From Bog-473 sp963764305 (GTDB lineage: Bacteria > Actinomycetota > Acidimicrobiia > Acidimicrobiales > RAAP-2), in NCBI GenBank assembly GCA_963764305.1, contig CAVXSD010000007.1, positions 248,001-312,000 on the forward strand: DNA of 64,000 bases. Direction: 5' to 3'. A program made the position numbers and the translations under genes. Below the pieces are notes generated by a model. It saw only the letters and a program-made list of their open reading frames with translations. It was not told the DNA's origin and made no database searches. Positions 39,453-47,817 of the stretch are shown here, in pieces. Within the stretch, counting starts at the first letter, position 1; each line of letters begins with the position of its first letter.

Positions 39453-40718
39453 TCAGGTCGGGACGGTGATCGTGGCCACGGTGAGCGGGCCCTCGGGGAT
39501 CACGGCGACGCGGGCGCCCGGCCCGAGGCTCTCCAGCGCAGCCGCCACCGCGCCGTCGAGGTCCGGCGCCGGGATGAGCAGCGCGTCGGCGATGGCCGCC
39601 TCGTCCAGACCGCCGCTGTGCAGGTGGACCTCGGCCCGGGCCAGGACACGGCCGAGCACCTGGGCCTGCCAGCGATCGAGCTCGGGCGCCCCCGACGCGC
39701 CGGCCAGGTCGGCCGGCGTACGGGCTTCGGCGAGGAGGCGGGCGAAGCCGCCACCGGCGGGCACCCCGTCTTCGCATGCGGCCGCCATGACCACGATCCC
39801 GCCGCCGCGCACGATCCGCTCGGCGGCCGCCATGCCCTTGACCGCCTGGTACAGGTTGCGGTCGAGCGGGTACCCACCGTTGGTCGACACGACGAGGTCG
39901 AACGGCGCGCCCACCCGGCGTACCGCGGTGGACTGCACGTGAGCACAGGCGGCATCGTGGGTCGCGGGCAGCGGTCCGGCGAATACCGCCGTCACCCGGC
40001 GGGCCCGGTTGATGGCGACGTCCAGCGAGAGATGCGGCGGAGCCAGCGCCGTGGCGGCGCGGACGAAGTCGTGTACCGGGTTGCCCGTGCGGGTGACGAA
40101 GGTGGCCCGGGCATCCGCGATGCGGCGCGGGTGGTGGGCCTCCAGGATCGTCGTGGTGGCGGCCAATCCGGGGCAGACCCCCTTGGGCCCACCGCTGAAG
40201 CCGGCGAAGAAGTGCGGCTCGACGAAGCCGGTGATGATGCGGACGTCGGCCTCCACGTACTCGCGCTGCAACAGGACGGGTGTCCCGTCCACCGCGCCCA
40301 CCGGCACGTGTGCGCCATCGTTCGTAGCGTCGTGGTCGATTACGTCGTAGCGGGCCACCATGTCGACCCCGATGAGCTCCGCCATCTCCGCCATGGTGGC
40401 CTGACGATGCGTCCCGGTGGCGCACAGCAGCACGATCCGGTCGTCGGGCACCCCACAGCGCGCCAGCTCCGCCAGCAGCGGAGGGAGCACGGTGCGGTTC
40501 GGCATGGGCCGGGTCAGGTCGGGAAAGACGACGGCCACCCGTCCCGCCTGTGCCACCAGGTCGGCCAGCGACGGTCCGGTCAGCGGCCGGCGCAACGCGT
40601 CGGTGATCGCCCCCTCCTCGTCGCCGAGACCCGGTTCGTCCCGCGGGACCACGACCTCGGCACTGTCGGGCACGTCGATCGATGTCCCGTGGCGGCCGTA
40701 GGCCAGCTCCACGCGCAC
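39453..40718 (-). CDS. LarA-family nickel-pincer-dependent racemase/epimerase
   Basis: 421 residues, GTG start 3 bp after the kinase stop. Conserved LarA segments are PDLTRPMPN, CATGTHRQ, EPHFFAGFSGGPKGVCPGLA, with the histidine and the lysine that tethers the NPN cofactor, and EAHHPRR with the second histidine. Characterised homologues racemise lactate or malate or epimerise aldonates such as gluconate. In this sugar-type operon an aldonate or 2-hydroxyacid epimerase is more likely than lactate racemase. The larB, larC and larE cofactor genes are not in the window. Confidence 0.9.
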   Translation of the reverse strand: MRVELAYGRHGTSIDVPDSAEVVVPRDEPGLGDEEGAITDALRRPLTGPSLADLVAQAGRVAVVFPDLTRPMPNRTVLPPLLAELARCGVPDDRIVLLCATGTHRQATMAEMAELIGVDMVARYDVIDHDATNDGAHVPVGAVDGTPVLLQREYVEADVRIITGFVEPHFFAGFSGGPKGVCPGLAATTTILEAHHPRRIADARATFVTRTGNPVHDFVRAATALAPPHLSLDVAINRARRVTAVFAGPLPATHDAACAHVQSTAVRRVGAPFDLVVSTNGGYPLDRNLYQAVKGMAAAERIVRGGGIVVMAAACEDGVPAGGGFARLLAEARTPADLAGASGAPELDRWQAQVLGRVLARAEVHLHSGGLDEAAIADALLIPAPDLDGAVAAALESLGPGARVAVIPEGPLTVATITVPT

Positions 40719-40721
40719 GGG

Positions 40722-42197
40722 TCAGCGCACGGGATCGTCGGACCAGGGGAGCGACGCGGTGGCGTCCAGGACGGACCGGGCCACGTGGTCGACCTGCGGT
40801 CGCAGGCCCCGATAGAGCTGGACGGCGGCGGGGTCGGGCGTGATCACCGCCTCGACGGGGTCGAGCTGGTCGAGTGTGAGCCCCATGCCGAGCGCCTTGC
40901 CGGCCAGGAGCGCGGCGCCGGCCGAGGCCGCCTCGCCCGATCGGTGGCGCAGCGCCGGGACGCCGAGCACCGACGTGAGGACCTCCACCCATACCGGCAG
41001 CCCCGATCCGGCTCCGCCGAGCGTCACGCCCTCGGCGGTCGAGCCACCGAGGCGCCCCATCGTCACCACCTCCATCACCCGGAGCACGTCCCAGGCGACG
41101 GACTCCACCACGGCGCGTGCCATGTCGGCGGCGCCGTGCGCCGCCCCCAGCCCCATGAAGCCGGCGCGGGCATCGTCACGCCACCAGGGGGCACGGGCGC
41201 CGTCGAGCCAGGGCACGGCGATCACGCCGCGTGCGCCGGGCCCACTCTCCGCGGCCAGCCGTCCCAGCTCGTCGTTGCTTCGGCCGAGCAGGTGGCCCAG
41301 CCAGGACAGGAAGGAGCCGGCGGCGGACAGCCCACCCTCGAGCAGCCAGCCCCCGTCCGCGGCGCGGGTCACGACGGCGCCGGCCGGCGCGGGCACGGGG
41401 CGCTCGTGCACGGGCACCGACACGTTGCCGGTGGTGCCCCAGCTCACCATGGGGTGGTCCTCCGAGGCTCCCGAGCCCAACACCTCGCACTGGCGGTCGC
41501 CGGCGCCGATGACGACGGGGATCCCCGGCCGCAGCCCGAGCTCGGCCCCCGGCACGGGCTTGAGCTGGCCGACCACGGTGTCGGGCGGCACGACGCTCGG
41601 GAGCTTGCCCAACGCGGGCCCGGCCAGCTCACGCACGGCGTTGCCGTCGAAGTCGTACAGCCCGCTGCGCGAGGCGAAGGTGGCATCGGTCACCAGCTGG
41701 TCCGTCATGCGGTACACGATGAAGTCGCGGGGCGACAGGATCACGTGTGCGGCGTCCATGCGCTCGGGCTCGTGCTCGGCCAGCCAGGCCAGCTTGGCTG
41801 CCACGGCCCCGGCATCGAGCGGGATCCCGGTGCGGGCCCGGTTGATGTCGTCGCCTCCCATGCGCTCGGCCAGCGCCCTGGCCTCGGCGGCGGCGCGGTG
41901 GTCGGACCACAGGATGCCCCGGCCGATCGGGTCGCCCTGCGCGCTCACGGGGACGAACGTCTGCCGGGCGCCCGAGCAGGCGACGACGTCGACGGCGCCG
42001 AAGGCGCGGGGCGCCAGCGCGCGGGCCTCGGCGCAGGCGATCACGACCGTGGTCCACCAACGCAGCGGGTCCTGCTCGGTCCAGCCCACCTGCGGGTGGG
42101 TCGTGGTCAGCTCGGACCGGGCCAGCGCCACCATCCCGTCGTCGCCCCAGAGGCCGACCTTGGTGACGGAGGTGCCGAAGTCGATGGTGAGGATCAC
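40722..42197 (-). CDS. FGGY-family carbohydrate kinase
   Basis: 491 residues with the ASKHA fold: the phosphate loop IDFGTSVTKVGLW at residues 4-16, GILWSDHRAAAEA, the catalytic-Asp region VIGAGDRQCEVLG near 240, and the adenosine motif GVTLGGAGSGLPVWVEVL. The mix is closest to xylulokinase/gluconokinase-type members. The GTG start overlaps the aldolase stop by 4 bp. Probably phosphorylates a ketose, polyol or sugar acid produced upstream in the same pathway. Confidence 0.9.
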   Translation of the reverse strand: MILTIDFGTSVTKVGLWGDDGMVALARSELTTTHPQVGWTEQDPLRWWTTVVIACAEARALAPRAFGAVDVVACSGARQTFVPVSAQGDPIGRGILWSDHRAAAEARALAERMGGDDINRARTGIPLDAGAVAAKLAWLAEHEPERMDAAHVILSPRDFIVYRMTDQLVTDATFASRSGLYDFDGNAVRELAGPALGKLPSVVPPDTVVGQLKPVPGAELGLRPGIPVVIGAGDRQCEVLGSGASEDHPMVSWGTTGNVSVPVHERPVPAPAGAVVTRAADGGWLLEGGLSAAGSFLSWLGHLLGRSNDELGRLAAESGPGARGVIAVPWLDGARAPWWRDDARAGFMGLGAAHGAADMARAVVESVAWDVLRVMEVVTMGRLGGSTAEGVTLGGAGSGLPVWVEVLTSVLGVPALRHRSGEAASAGAALLAGKALGMGLTLDQLDPVEAVITPDPAAVQLYRGLRPQVDHVARSVLDATASLPWSDDPVR

Positions 42198-42961
42198 CGG
42201 CCGTGCACCAGCGCGTGCACGAGGCCCGCCACCTCGGCCGGGTCGGGATCCTGATAAATGGTGCGGCCCATCGCCATGCCGCCTCCCCCACCCTCCATCA
42301 CGTCGCGCACCTCGGCGAGCACGTGCTCGCGGCCCGACGCCGTCACCGGTCCCCCGAGGAAGAGGACGGGCACGCTCACGCTGGCCACCACCCGGGCCAC
42401 GGCGCGCTGGCGCTCCGCCCCCGGGGCGACGGCGGGCACGGGGACCTTGAGCACCGGCGCGCCCATGTCGTGGGCGATGATCGACGCCATCACGATGGCG
42501 TCGGTGTCACGGCGTATCCTCCCCTGGTCCCACGTCAGCGGCTCAACGAGGGCCTCCAGCCCCGCCTGGCGCGACTGCTCGAGTACCTGGCCGAGCAACT
42601 CGAGCGCGGACGCCGTCAGAGGATCGTCCATGTCGATGCGCGTCATGTGCTTGACGCCCGACCACCCGTCTACGGCCGCACGCGCCACACTGGCCACCAG
42701 GCGGTCGTCCAGCTCGAAGACCGAGCCGGCCAGGCCGGTCCGGTTGATCGAGAGGTAGGTGCGGTGCAGTGCCGTGAGATGGCCTGCCTCGGCCAGCCCG
42801 GCCAGAGGCTGCGCAGTGGCCAGGATCCCGTCGCACGAGGGCAGGGCCTGGGCGAGCGCTCCGAAGAACTCGGCCCAATTCTCGGTGGTCGGCACGGCTC
42901 GGGCGCGGTGGTCCGCCGCCAGAAGGAGCGCCGGGGTGGGCAGAAGGCCCGGGCTCGTCAT
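42194..42961 (-). CDS. Class I aldolase-like (beta/alpha)8 protein (DeoC/LacD/Cgl0159-type)
   Basis: 255 residues. PALLLAADHRARAV opens the barrel. The probable Schiff-base lysine is in APVLKVPVPAVAP near 170, and the phosphate-binding end is VPVLFLGGPVTASG and GGGGMAMGRTIYQ, as in DhnA-type class I aldolases. ATG overlaps the dehydrogenase stop by 4 bp. Likely cleaves a phosphorylated sugar or sugar acid to trioses. The proteins nearest in type are seen next to inositol and sugar catabolic genes. Confidence 0.85.
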   Translation of the reverse strand: MTSPGLLPTPALLLAADHRARAVPTTENWAEFFGALAQALPSCDGILATAQPLAGLAEAGHLTALHRTYLSINRTGLAGSVFELDDRLVASVARAAVDGWSGVKHMTRIDMDDPLTASALELLGQVLEQSRQAGLEALVEPLTWDQGRIRRDTDAIVMASIIAHDMGAPVLKVPVPAVAPGAERQRAVARVVASVSVPVLFLGGPVTASGREHVLAEVRDVMEGGGGGMAMGRTIYQDPDPAEVAGLVHALVHGR

Positions 42962-43845
42962 CGGCCGTCGGCCAGCGCCAGGACGACCTTGGCCACCGAG
43001 GAGAAGTCCTCGCGCCCGTAGCCGGCGGCACTGGCGGCCGTGAGCAGCTGGCGGGCCGTCGCCGTCGTCGGGACGGGCACCCCGCAGCGCACCGCGTAGG
43101 CCATGGCGAGGTCGAGGTCCTTGGCCATGAGGTCGGTCATGAAGCCGGGCGCCCAGCCGTTCGACGCCGGGCTCTCGGGGATGACGCCGGGCACGGGCAG
43201 GCGGGTCCGCACCGCCACGCAGTCGCCGGTGGCGTGGGTCAGGACCAGCAGCAGCTTCTCCATGTCGACCCCGGACCGGACCGCCATCGCGGTCGCCTCC
43301 GCCGTCGCCGTCATCTGCGCGGCGTAGATGACCTGGTTGCACAACTTCACGACCTGGCCCATACCCGGGCCGCCTACGTGCACGACGAGCCCGGCAAAGG
43401 GCTCGAAGGCCGGCTCCGTGTCGGCCAGGGTGGCGGCGTCGCCGCCGACCATCAGCGTGAGGGTGCCTTTCTGCGCGCCGGCGGTGCCGCCCGAGAGCGG
43501 CGCGTCGAGGTAGCGCGCGCCCGTCGCCACCACCCGGGCGTGCTGGGCCCGCTCCACCTCGGGGTCGATCGTGGAGCAGTCGACGACCGTCTTCCCGGCG
43601 CCGAGGGCGGGCAGCATGGCGTCGACGACCTGCTCCACCTCGGGCGAGTTCGGAACGCACAGGATGATCACGTCGGAGGCCGCGGCGACGCCGAGGGGCG
43701 AGCCGCCGTCCACCGCGCCCAGGGACACCGCGCGGTCGATCGGGCCGCGGCCGCGCGAGGCCACGCTCACATCGTGGCCGGCGGCGACCAGATGGCCGGC
43801 CATGGGCAGGCCCATGGCGCCCAGCCCGATGAATCCGATGCGCAT
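42958..43845 (-). CDS. 3-hydroxyisobutyrate dehydrogenase-family NAD(P) oxidoreductase
   Basis: Beta-hydroxyacid dehydrogenase of 295 residues: cofactor motif FIGLGAMGLPMAGHL at residues 4-18, substrate motif DAPLSGGTAGAQKGTL, and the catalytic lysine in QVVKLCNQ near 168. The last motif is FMTDLMAKDLDLAMAYA. This family reduces tartronate semialdehyde or oxidises 3-hydroxyacids and sugar acids. Sits between the GH4 glycosidase (28-bp gap) and the aldolase (4-bp overlap), consistent with oxidation of a sugar-acid intermediate. Confidence 0.9.
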   Translation of the reverse strand: MRIGFIGLGAMGLPMAGHLVAAGHDVSVASRGRGPIDRAVSLGAVDGGSPLGVAAASDVIILCVPNSPEVEQVVDAMLPALGAGKTVVDCSTIDPEVERAQHARVVATGARYLDAPLSGGTAGAQKGTLTLMVGGDAATLADTEPAFEPFAGLVVHVGGPGMGQVVKLCNQVIYAAQMTATAEATAMAVRSGVDMEKLLLVLTHATGDCVAVRTRLPVPGVIPESPASNGWAPGFMTDLMAKDLDLAMAYAVRCGVPVPTTATARQLLTAASAAGYGREDFSSVAKVVLALADGR

Positions 43846-43873
43846 GCGTATCCCTTCCGACGTCCAGCCCGCG

Positions 43874-45226
43874 TCAGGCGAACTGGGGCAGCCACTCCGC
43901 CGTGCCGGCGAGGAGCTCGTCGACCATGGCGTCAGTGGTGCGCAGGTCCCCCCGGCCGGCGAGCGGGTCGAGCGCGAAGGCCTCCCCCGCCAGCGTGCGG
44001 TCGCCCCGCAGGGCCGCCTCGACGGTCAGCTCCTGGGTGGCCACGTGGCGGCGGACGATCTCGTCGTAGGGCGCGGGCAGCGCTGTGCGGTCGCGGCCGC
44101 GGATGCCGTCACCGTCGATGACGCAGATCGACTCGATCACGGCGTCGGGCGGCAGCCCGATCGCCTGACCCGTGTTGGGGATGTTCACCGGCGCTTCGAA
44201 CGGGTCGTCAGTGACCATGGCCTGGATCATGGGCGAGGGCAGCTCGCCCGACTGCCAGGTCTGCAGGTCCTTGGTGCCGGCCAACCAGGCATCGACGTCG
44301 GCCACGTACGCCGCCTGATGCTGCTCTCGCCGCTCGATGGGACTGAGCTCGATGTTGTAGGCCGCGCCCCATTCCGACTCCGGCGTCAGCGCGAACGAGA
44401 CGAACTCGGCGATGTGCCGGTCGCCGGCCGCCGGGAAAGTGCCCCAGCGGTCGAGCAGTGTGAGCTTGAAGAGGTGACGCTCCGCGAAGTCGAGCTTGGA
44501 GAACTTCTCGGCCTCGGGACGGCCGGGGTACGGTGCCAGCGACGCCAGGCCGCCGACCTCGTCGACCAGCTTGCGCAGCGCGTCGAAACCGTCGGCGCCG
44601 TCGACCTCGAGCGAGGTGAGCACGGGGAAGTGGTTGACGCCCGTCACCGACGCCGAGACCGCTTCGAAGGGGCGGCCCATGGCGATGGCGAGGTCCATGC
44701 AGAAGTTGCCCACCTCGTGGCAGAGCCCGACGGTCTTGATGCTGGTCTCCCGGCACACCGAGCGCGTCAGCGCCGTCATGGGGTTGGTGATGTTGAAGAG
44801 CCAGGCCTCGGGGCAGCGCTCCTCCATGGCCTTGCCGATGCCGACGAGCACGGGGACGTTGCGCAGCGCGCGGTTGATCCCGCCGGGCCCGACGGTGTCG
44901 CCCACGGTCTGGGTGATGCCGTGGGCGGCCGGCACATCGAGGTCGATGGCCATGGAGCGGAAGCCCCCGGTCGAGATGCACACGATGACGAAATCAGCAC
45001 CGTCGAGGGCCGCATGGAGGTCCGTCGTGGTGGCCACCGTCGCCTTGGCGCCCATGGCGTCGTTCAGCTTGTGGGCGAGCGCCTCCATTTTGGGCAGCGG
45101 CGCGGGGTCGATGTCCTCGAGCACGAGGTGCATGCCGGCCAGCGCAGGCGTCCCGAAGAGGTCGGCCATCAACTCCGGGCCCCACTGATAACTGCCGCCG
45201 CCGACGATCGTCACTTGGGTTGGCAC
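43874..45226 (-). CDS. GH4-family NAD-dependent glycosidase
   Basis: About 450 residues, start GTG at 45226. Rossmann start VTIVGGGSYQWGPEL, the strand-2 acidic end VLEDIDP, NITNPMTALTR, and the GH4 specificity tetrad CHEV in GLCHEVGNF near 166. VTGVNHFPVL supplies the second metal His. GH4 enzymes use NAD and a divalent metal in a redox-assisted elimination mechanism. CHEV is not the CDMP or CNVP of 6-phospho-alpha- and 6-phospho-beta-glucosidases, suggesting an unphosphorylated alpha-glycoside or uronide. First gene of the presumed nine-gene operon. Confidence 0.9.
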   Translation of the reverse strand: MPTQVTIVGGGSYQWGPELMADLFGTPALAGMHLVLEDIDPAPLPKMEALAHKLNDAMGAKATVATTTDLHAALDGADFVIVCISTGGFRSMAIDLDVPAAHGITQTVGDTVGPGGINRALRNVPVLVGIGKAMEERCPEAWLFNITNPMTALTRSVCRETSIKTVGLCHEVGNFCMDLAIAMGRPFEAVSASVTGVNHFPVLTSLEVDGADGFDALRKLVDEVGGLASLAPYPGRPEAEKFSKLDFAERHLFKLTLLDRWGTFPAAGDRHIAEFVSFALTPESEWGAAYNIELSPIERREQHQAAYVADVDAWLAGTKDLQTWQSGELPSPMIQAMVTDDPFEAPVNIPNTGQAIGLPPDAVIESICVIDGDGIRGRDRTALPAPYDEIVRRHVATQELTVEAALRGDRTLAGEAFALDPLAGRGDLRTTDAMVDELLAGTAEWLPQFA

Positions 45227-45249
45227 GCCGCCACAGTACAGTCCCAACC

Positions 45250-45634
45250 GTGGTTCGCCTCCGGAATCGCGCCCCGCTGGTTCTGGCCGCCGTCTTCCTG
45301 GGCAGCGGGATCGTGCACCTGGTCCGCCCGCAGGTCTTCGCGGCGATCATGCCAGCGCGCCATCCCCGAGAAGCACCACACCAACCTCATCTATGCGAGC
45401 GGGGTGGCCGAGCTCGTGTGCGCCGCCGGGTTGACCCGTCGCACGCGCTGGGCGGCCCCCGCCAGCCTCGCCACCCTGGCGGCCGTGTTCCCGGCCAACG
45501 TCCAGATGGCGCTCGACGCCGGGTCGGGGCGCAATGCCGGGCCGTCCGACAGCCGCGCCGTCGCCTGGGGCCGCCTCCCGCTGCAGCTCGTGCTGGCCTG
45601 GGCCGCGCTCCAGGCGCGTCCCGAATCGGACTGA
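45250..45634 (+). pseudogene. DoxX-like membrane protein with one frameshift
   Basis: The N-terminal half (RAPLVLAAVFLGSGIVHLVRP) and C-terminal half (IPEKHHTNLIYASGVAELVCAAG, then TRWAAPASLATLAAVFPANVQ) lie in different frames. The switch is at GCGCGC 45355-45360, where removing one base restores MPRAIPEKHH. Four hydrophobic segments, as in DoxX-type proteins. GTG start 23 bp from the divergent GH4 start. Confidence 0.75.
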
Positions 45635-45636
45635 CC

Positions 45637-46050
45637 GTGGAGATCCGGGTCCTCCGCCCCGGCGACGACGGACTCTTGGCGGCGGCCTCTCACCTGTTCG
45701 ACGGCCCGGCCCGGCCCGACGCGTCCGCTCGCTTCCTCGCCGAGGACGGCCACCACCTGCTCATCGCGTACGACGAGGCCCGGGCGGTCGGGTTCGTGAG
45801 CGGCGTGGAGGTGACCCATCCCGACAAGGGCACCGAGATGTTCCTCTACGAGCTCGCGGTCGACGGGCCCTTCCGGCGACGCGGCATCGGGCGGGCGCTG
45901 GTGGAACGCCTGGCCGCCGTCGCTCGGGAGGTCGGCTGCTACGGCATGTGGGTGATCACCGACGAGGACAACGAGGGCGCCCGCGCCACCTACGAGGGGA
46001 CGGGCGGGGTGCCCGAGACGCAGCAGGTCGTCGAGGTCTGGACGTTCTGA
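45637..46050 (+). CDS. GNAT acetyltransferase similar to AAC(3)-I type
   Basis: 137 residues, GTG start 2 bp after the DoxX-like stop. The acetyl-CoA loop is FRRRGIGRALVERL near 85, preceded by EMFLYELAVDG and followed by GCYGMWVITDEDNEGARATYEGTG. The order and the FLYELAV strand resemble aminoglycoside 3-N-acetyltransferase I relatives, but the actual acceptor is unknown and resistance cannot be inferred. Confidence 0.8.
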   Translation: MEIRVLRPGDDGLLAAASHLFDGPARPDASARFLAEDGHHLLIAYDEARAVGFVSGVEVTHPDKGTEMFLYELAVDGPFRRRGIGRALVERLAAVAREVGCYGMWVITDEDNEGARATYEGTGGVPETQQVVEVWTF

Positions 46051-46410
46051 ACGGTCAGGACCGGCGCGGTGGACGCCGTCGGCGCCCAACACGGGCACGG
46101 AGGCGCCCAGTCCCGGGTGGGACCAACGTTTGGAGCTTCCGTTCACGCTTGAAGTCGCAGCTGCCTAGCTCTAACGAAGGCACCATGGGGGCAGTCGATT
46201 GATCGCTCCGAGACCGAGCGGTATCCGGTACCGCCGGCATTTCCAGATACACCGAGAACGGGATAGGACCCCCAGGCATGCAAGCGATCCAACGGCTGTC
46301 GGCAGCGTTCGCGTCGCGTCGCCCGAAGTGAGACGCGCAACGAGGGCGCCGACGCGCCCCCGCTTACGCGATCCCTGGACCCGGCTCTACCGAGGTAGCG
46401 GCCTCTGAAG
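46051..46410. other. Intergenic region without a recognised gene
   Basis: 360 bp between the acetyltransferase and the convergent secreted protein. No open frame with a credible start or motif. A short hairpin ctacc-ga-ggtag (46387-46398) lies close to the end of the secreted-protein gene but has no T-tract. Confidence 0.6.
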
Positions 46411-47151
46411 TCAGGGCCCCGTGTATGGCGCCACTGGGGCTGCGTGGTTGTAGACAGCCGCCGAAACGGACGAGCAGTGGAACGTGAGCGCGGGCAGCGC
46501 GAACTCGGTGGCCTGGCCTGCGGCCTCGGCCGCCCTGATCTGGCTGAGCGTGGTGATGTGCCCAACGTCGGCGGCGGCTTGCGGACTGGTGAACAGGACG
46601 ACCGTCGGCACCCACAGGATGTTGAAGTCACCGCCCGTCGATGCGATCCCCACCAGGTGGTCATGGCCGAGGATCTTGTTGGGGTCGGTGTACGTCGAAG
46701 CACAGTTGAGTTGAGGGAGCAGAGGGTTGTGGCACAGACCGACGACCGCTCCAGCCACCGCTGGCCCGTGGTCGGGGCAGTTGTCCGACACGTTCCCAAG
46801 CAGGTCCGTGTGTTCGCAGTTAAGTGTCGTCGGATCGATGCCCGGATCGCCGGCCGGGTAGATGGGCAGGTAGATCGGCGCTACGTTCTTCGCGCTCGCC
46901 CGCAGGTTGACGTGCGCGTTGGTCGGGGTCGAAAGGTAGACCAAGGTGCCGGTGCTGGCGTCATAGGACGGCTCGATGACAGTCCCCCCGCCGGTGAAGG
47001 CCGGCCCGTTGGCCGTCATGACGAGGGTGGCGCCCCCGATGGTCCGCTGCCCGCTGGGGGCGGCGGTGGTCGCAACGGCGGACCCACCCGCGATGAGCGC
47101 GAATGATGTGAACATCCCGGCCGCGACAACACCGCACAGCAGTTTCCTCAT
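46411..47151 (-). CDS. Secreted hypothetical protein
   Basis: 246 residues with a clear Sec signal peptide (MRKLLCGVVAAGMFTSFALI, cleavage near AVA-TTA). AAGGAG stands 7 nt before the ATG. Mature segments include GNVSDNCPDHGP, KILGHDHLVGIASTGGDF and VLFTSP. Five or six cysteines in the mature part could form disulfides. No recognised domain. The upstream region holds repeated operator-like sequences shared with the broken MerR gene. Confidence 0.72.
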   Translation of the reverse strand: MRKLLCGVVAAGMFTSFALIAGGSAVATTAAPSGQRTIGGATLVMTANGPAFTGGGTVIEPSYDASTGTLVYLSTPTNAHVNLRASAKNVAPIYLPIYPAGDPGIDPTTLNCEHTDLLGNVSDNCPDHGPAVAGAVVGLCHNPLLPQLNCASTYTDPNKILGHDHLVGIASTGGDFNILWVPTVVLFTSPQAAADVGHITTLSQIRAAEAAGQATEFALPALTFHCSSVSAAVYNHAAPVAPYTGP

Positions 47152-47170
47152 GTGATACTCCTTGTAATCG

Positions 47171-47231
47171 TTTGCGCCTCCGAGGTGCGTCACAGATAGG
47201 CGTATGCGCCTTCGGAGGTTGCAGGCGCATA
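47171..47231. promoter_or_regulatory. Operator-like repeats upstream of the MerR remnant and secreted-protein gene
   Basis: TATGCGCC (47203-47210) and GGCGCATA (47224-47231) form a perfect 8-bp inverted repeat around a 13-bp spacer. A related direct copy, tttgcgcctccgaggtgcg, lies 32 bp upstream (47171-47189). The arrangement is suited to a dimeric regulator acting on both divergent genes. The cognate regulator is not proven. Confidence 0.5.
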
Positions 47232-47323
47232 GGTACCTTGTTCCCATTCGCGGGAGAAGTCAATGCCAGTTGCACATTGATGCCCCGATATCCTCGTGAT
47301 GGCCCATCTACTGAGCGCGAGCG

Positions 47324-47661
47324 GTGGGCCTCTTGGAGCCGACCGGGCGTAGCGCGGCGGGCTACCGGCTCTACGACGAGGCTTCCGTGGAGCGGTTGCG
47401 ATTCATCAAGGCCTGCAACGGATGGGCCTGCGCCTCGGTGACATCAAGGAGCGACTCGATGGACGCGACCGCGATAGCTGCCCATGCGGCCACACCGAAG
47501 TGCCCGTCGAACGGCGACTGACCGAGGTGCAGACCGAGATCGAACAACTCGGCGCGGTGCGAGAGCAACTGCTCCTCCTCGAGAGGCGTAACACCGAGTG
47601 CATGGAGGCGACCGCCGAAGACTGGTCATGCCGCGATCAACGGAGCGAAAGGAGGTGGACC
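47324..47661 (+). pseudogene. MerR-family metal regulator, N-terminus lost and frameshifted
   Basis: The second half of a MerR DNA-binding domain, GLLEPTGRSAAGYRLYDEASVERLRFIKA, is in one frame. RMGLRLGDIKERLDGRD, CPCGHTEV and a long dimerisation helix (VERRLTEVQTEIEQLGAVREQL) follow in another. One missing base at 47412-47413 restores FIKALQRMGLRLGDI. The first helix-turn-helix is not readable upstream, and stop codons interrupt the frame. CPCGHT plus later cysteines (NTECMEATAEDWSC) suggest a heavy-metal sensor. The second frame continues without a stop into the Cys-rich peptide. Confidence 0.75.
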
Positions 47662-47730
47662 ATGACAGCTTGCCCACACTGCAGCTGTATGTGTGGCTGC
47701 AGCCCCTGCTGCTGCTGCGGGGGTCGATAG
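47662..47730 (+). CDS. 22-residue cysteine-rich peptide (possible mini-metallothionein)
   Basis: Nine of 22 residues are cysteine (positions 4, 7, 9, 11, 13, 16, 17, 18, 19), arranged as CPHCSCMCGC then SPCCCCGGR. The ATG has a near-perfect Shine-Dalgarno AAAGGAGGT with a 5-nt spacer (47648-47656). The same frame is open backwards into the MerR C-terminal half, so it may also be a metal-binding tail of that regulator. A CDF transporter converges from the other side. Thiolate-rich packing suggests soft-metal binding (Cu, Zn, Cd or Hg), which is an inference from composition. It is shorter than known bacterial metallothioneins. Confidence 0.6.
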   Translation: MTACPHCSCMCGCSPCCCCGGR

Positions 47731-47734
47731 TCCC

Positions 47735-47772
47735 AAAAGTGACGAGGAACGCCGCCCGGGCGGCTCTTCGTC
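47735..47772 (-). terminator. Intrinsic terminator of the CDF transporter gene
   Basis: GACGAGGA (47741-47748) pairs with TCTTCGTC (47765-47772), and GCCGCCCGGGCGGC (47751-47764) is a perfect inner palindrome. Read on the minus strand, the hairpin is followed by CACTTTTGGG (T-tract 47735-47738), 46 bp after the transporter stop. May also stop transcription from the peptide side. Confidence 0.65.
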
Positions 47773-47817
47773 GTCCTCCGCGACTGGCTACGCCGGGTGA
47801 ACCGAGTGAACAGTTGG

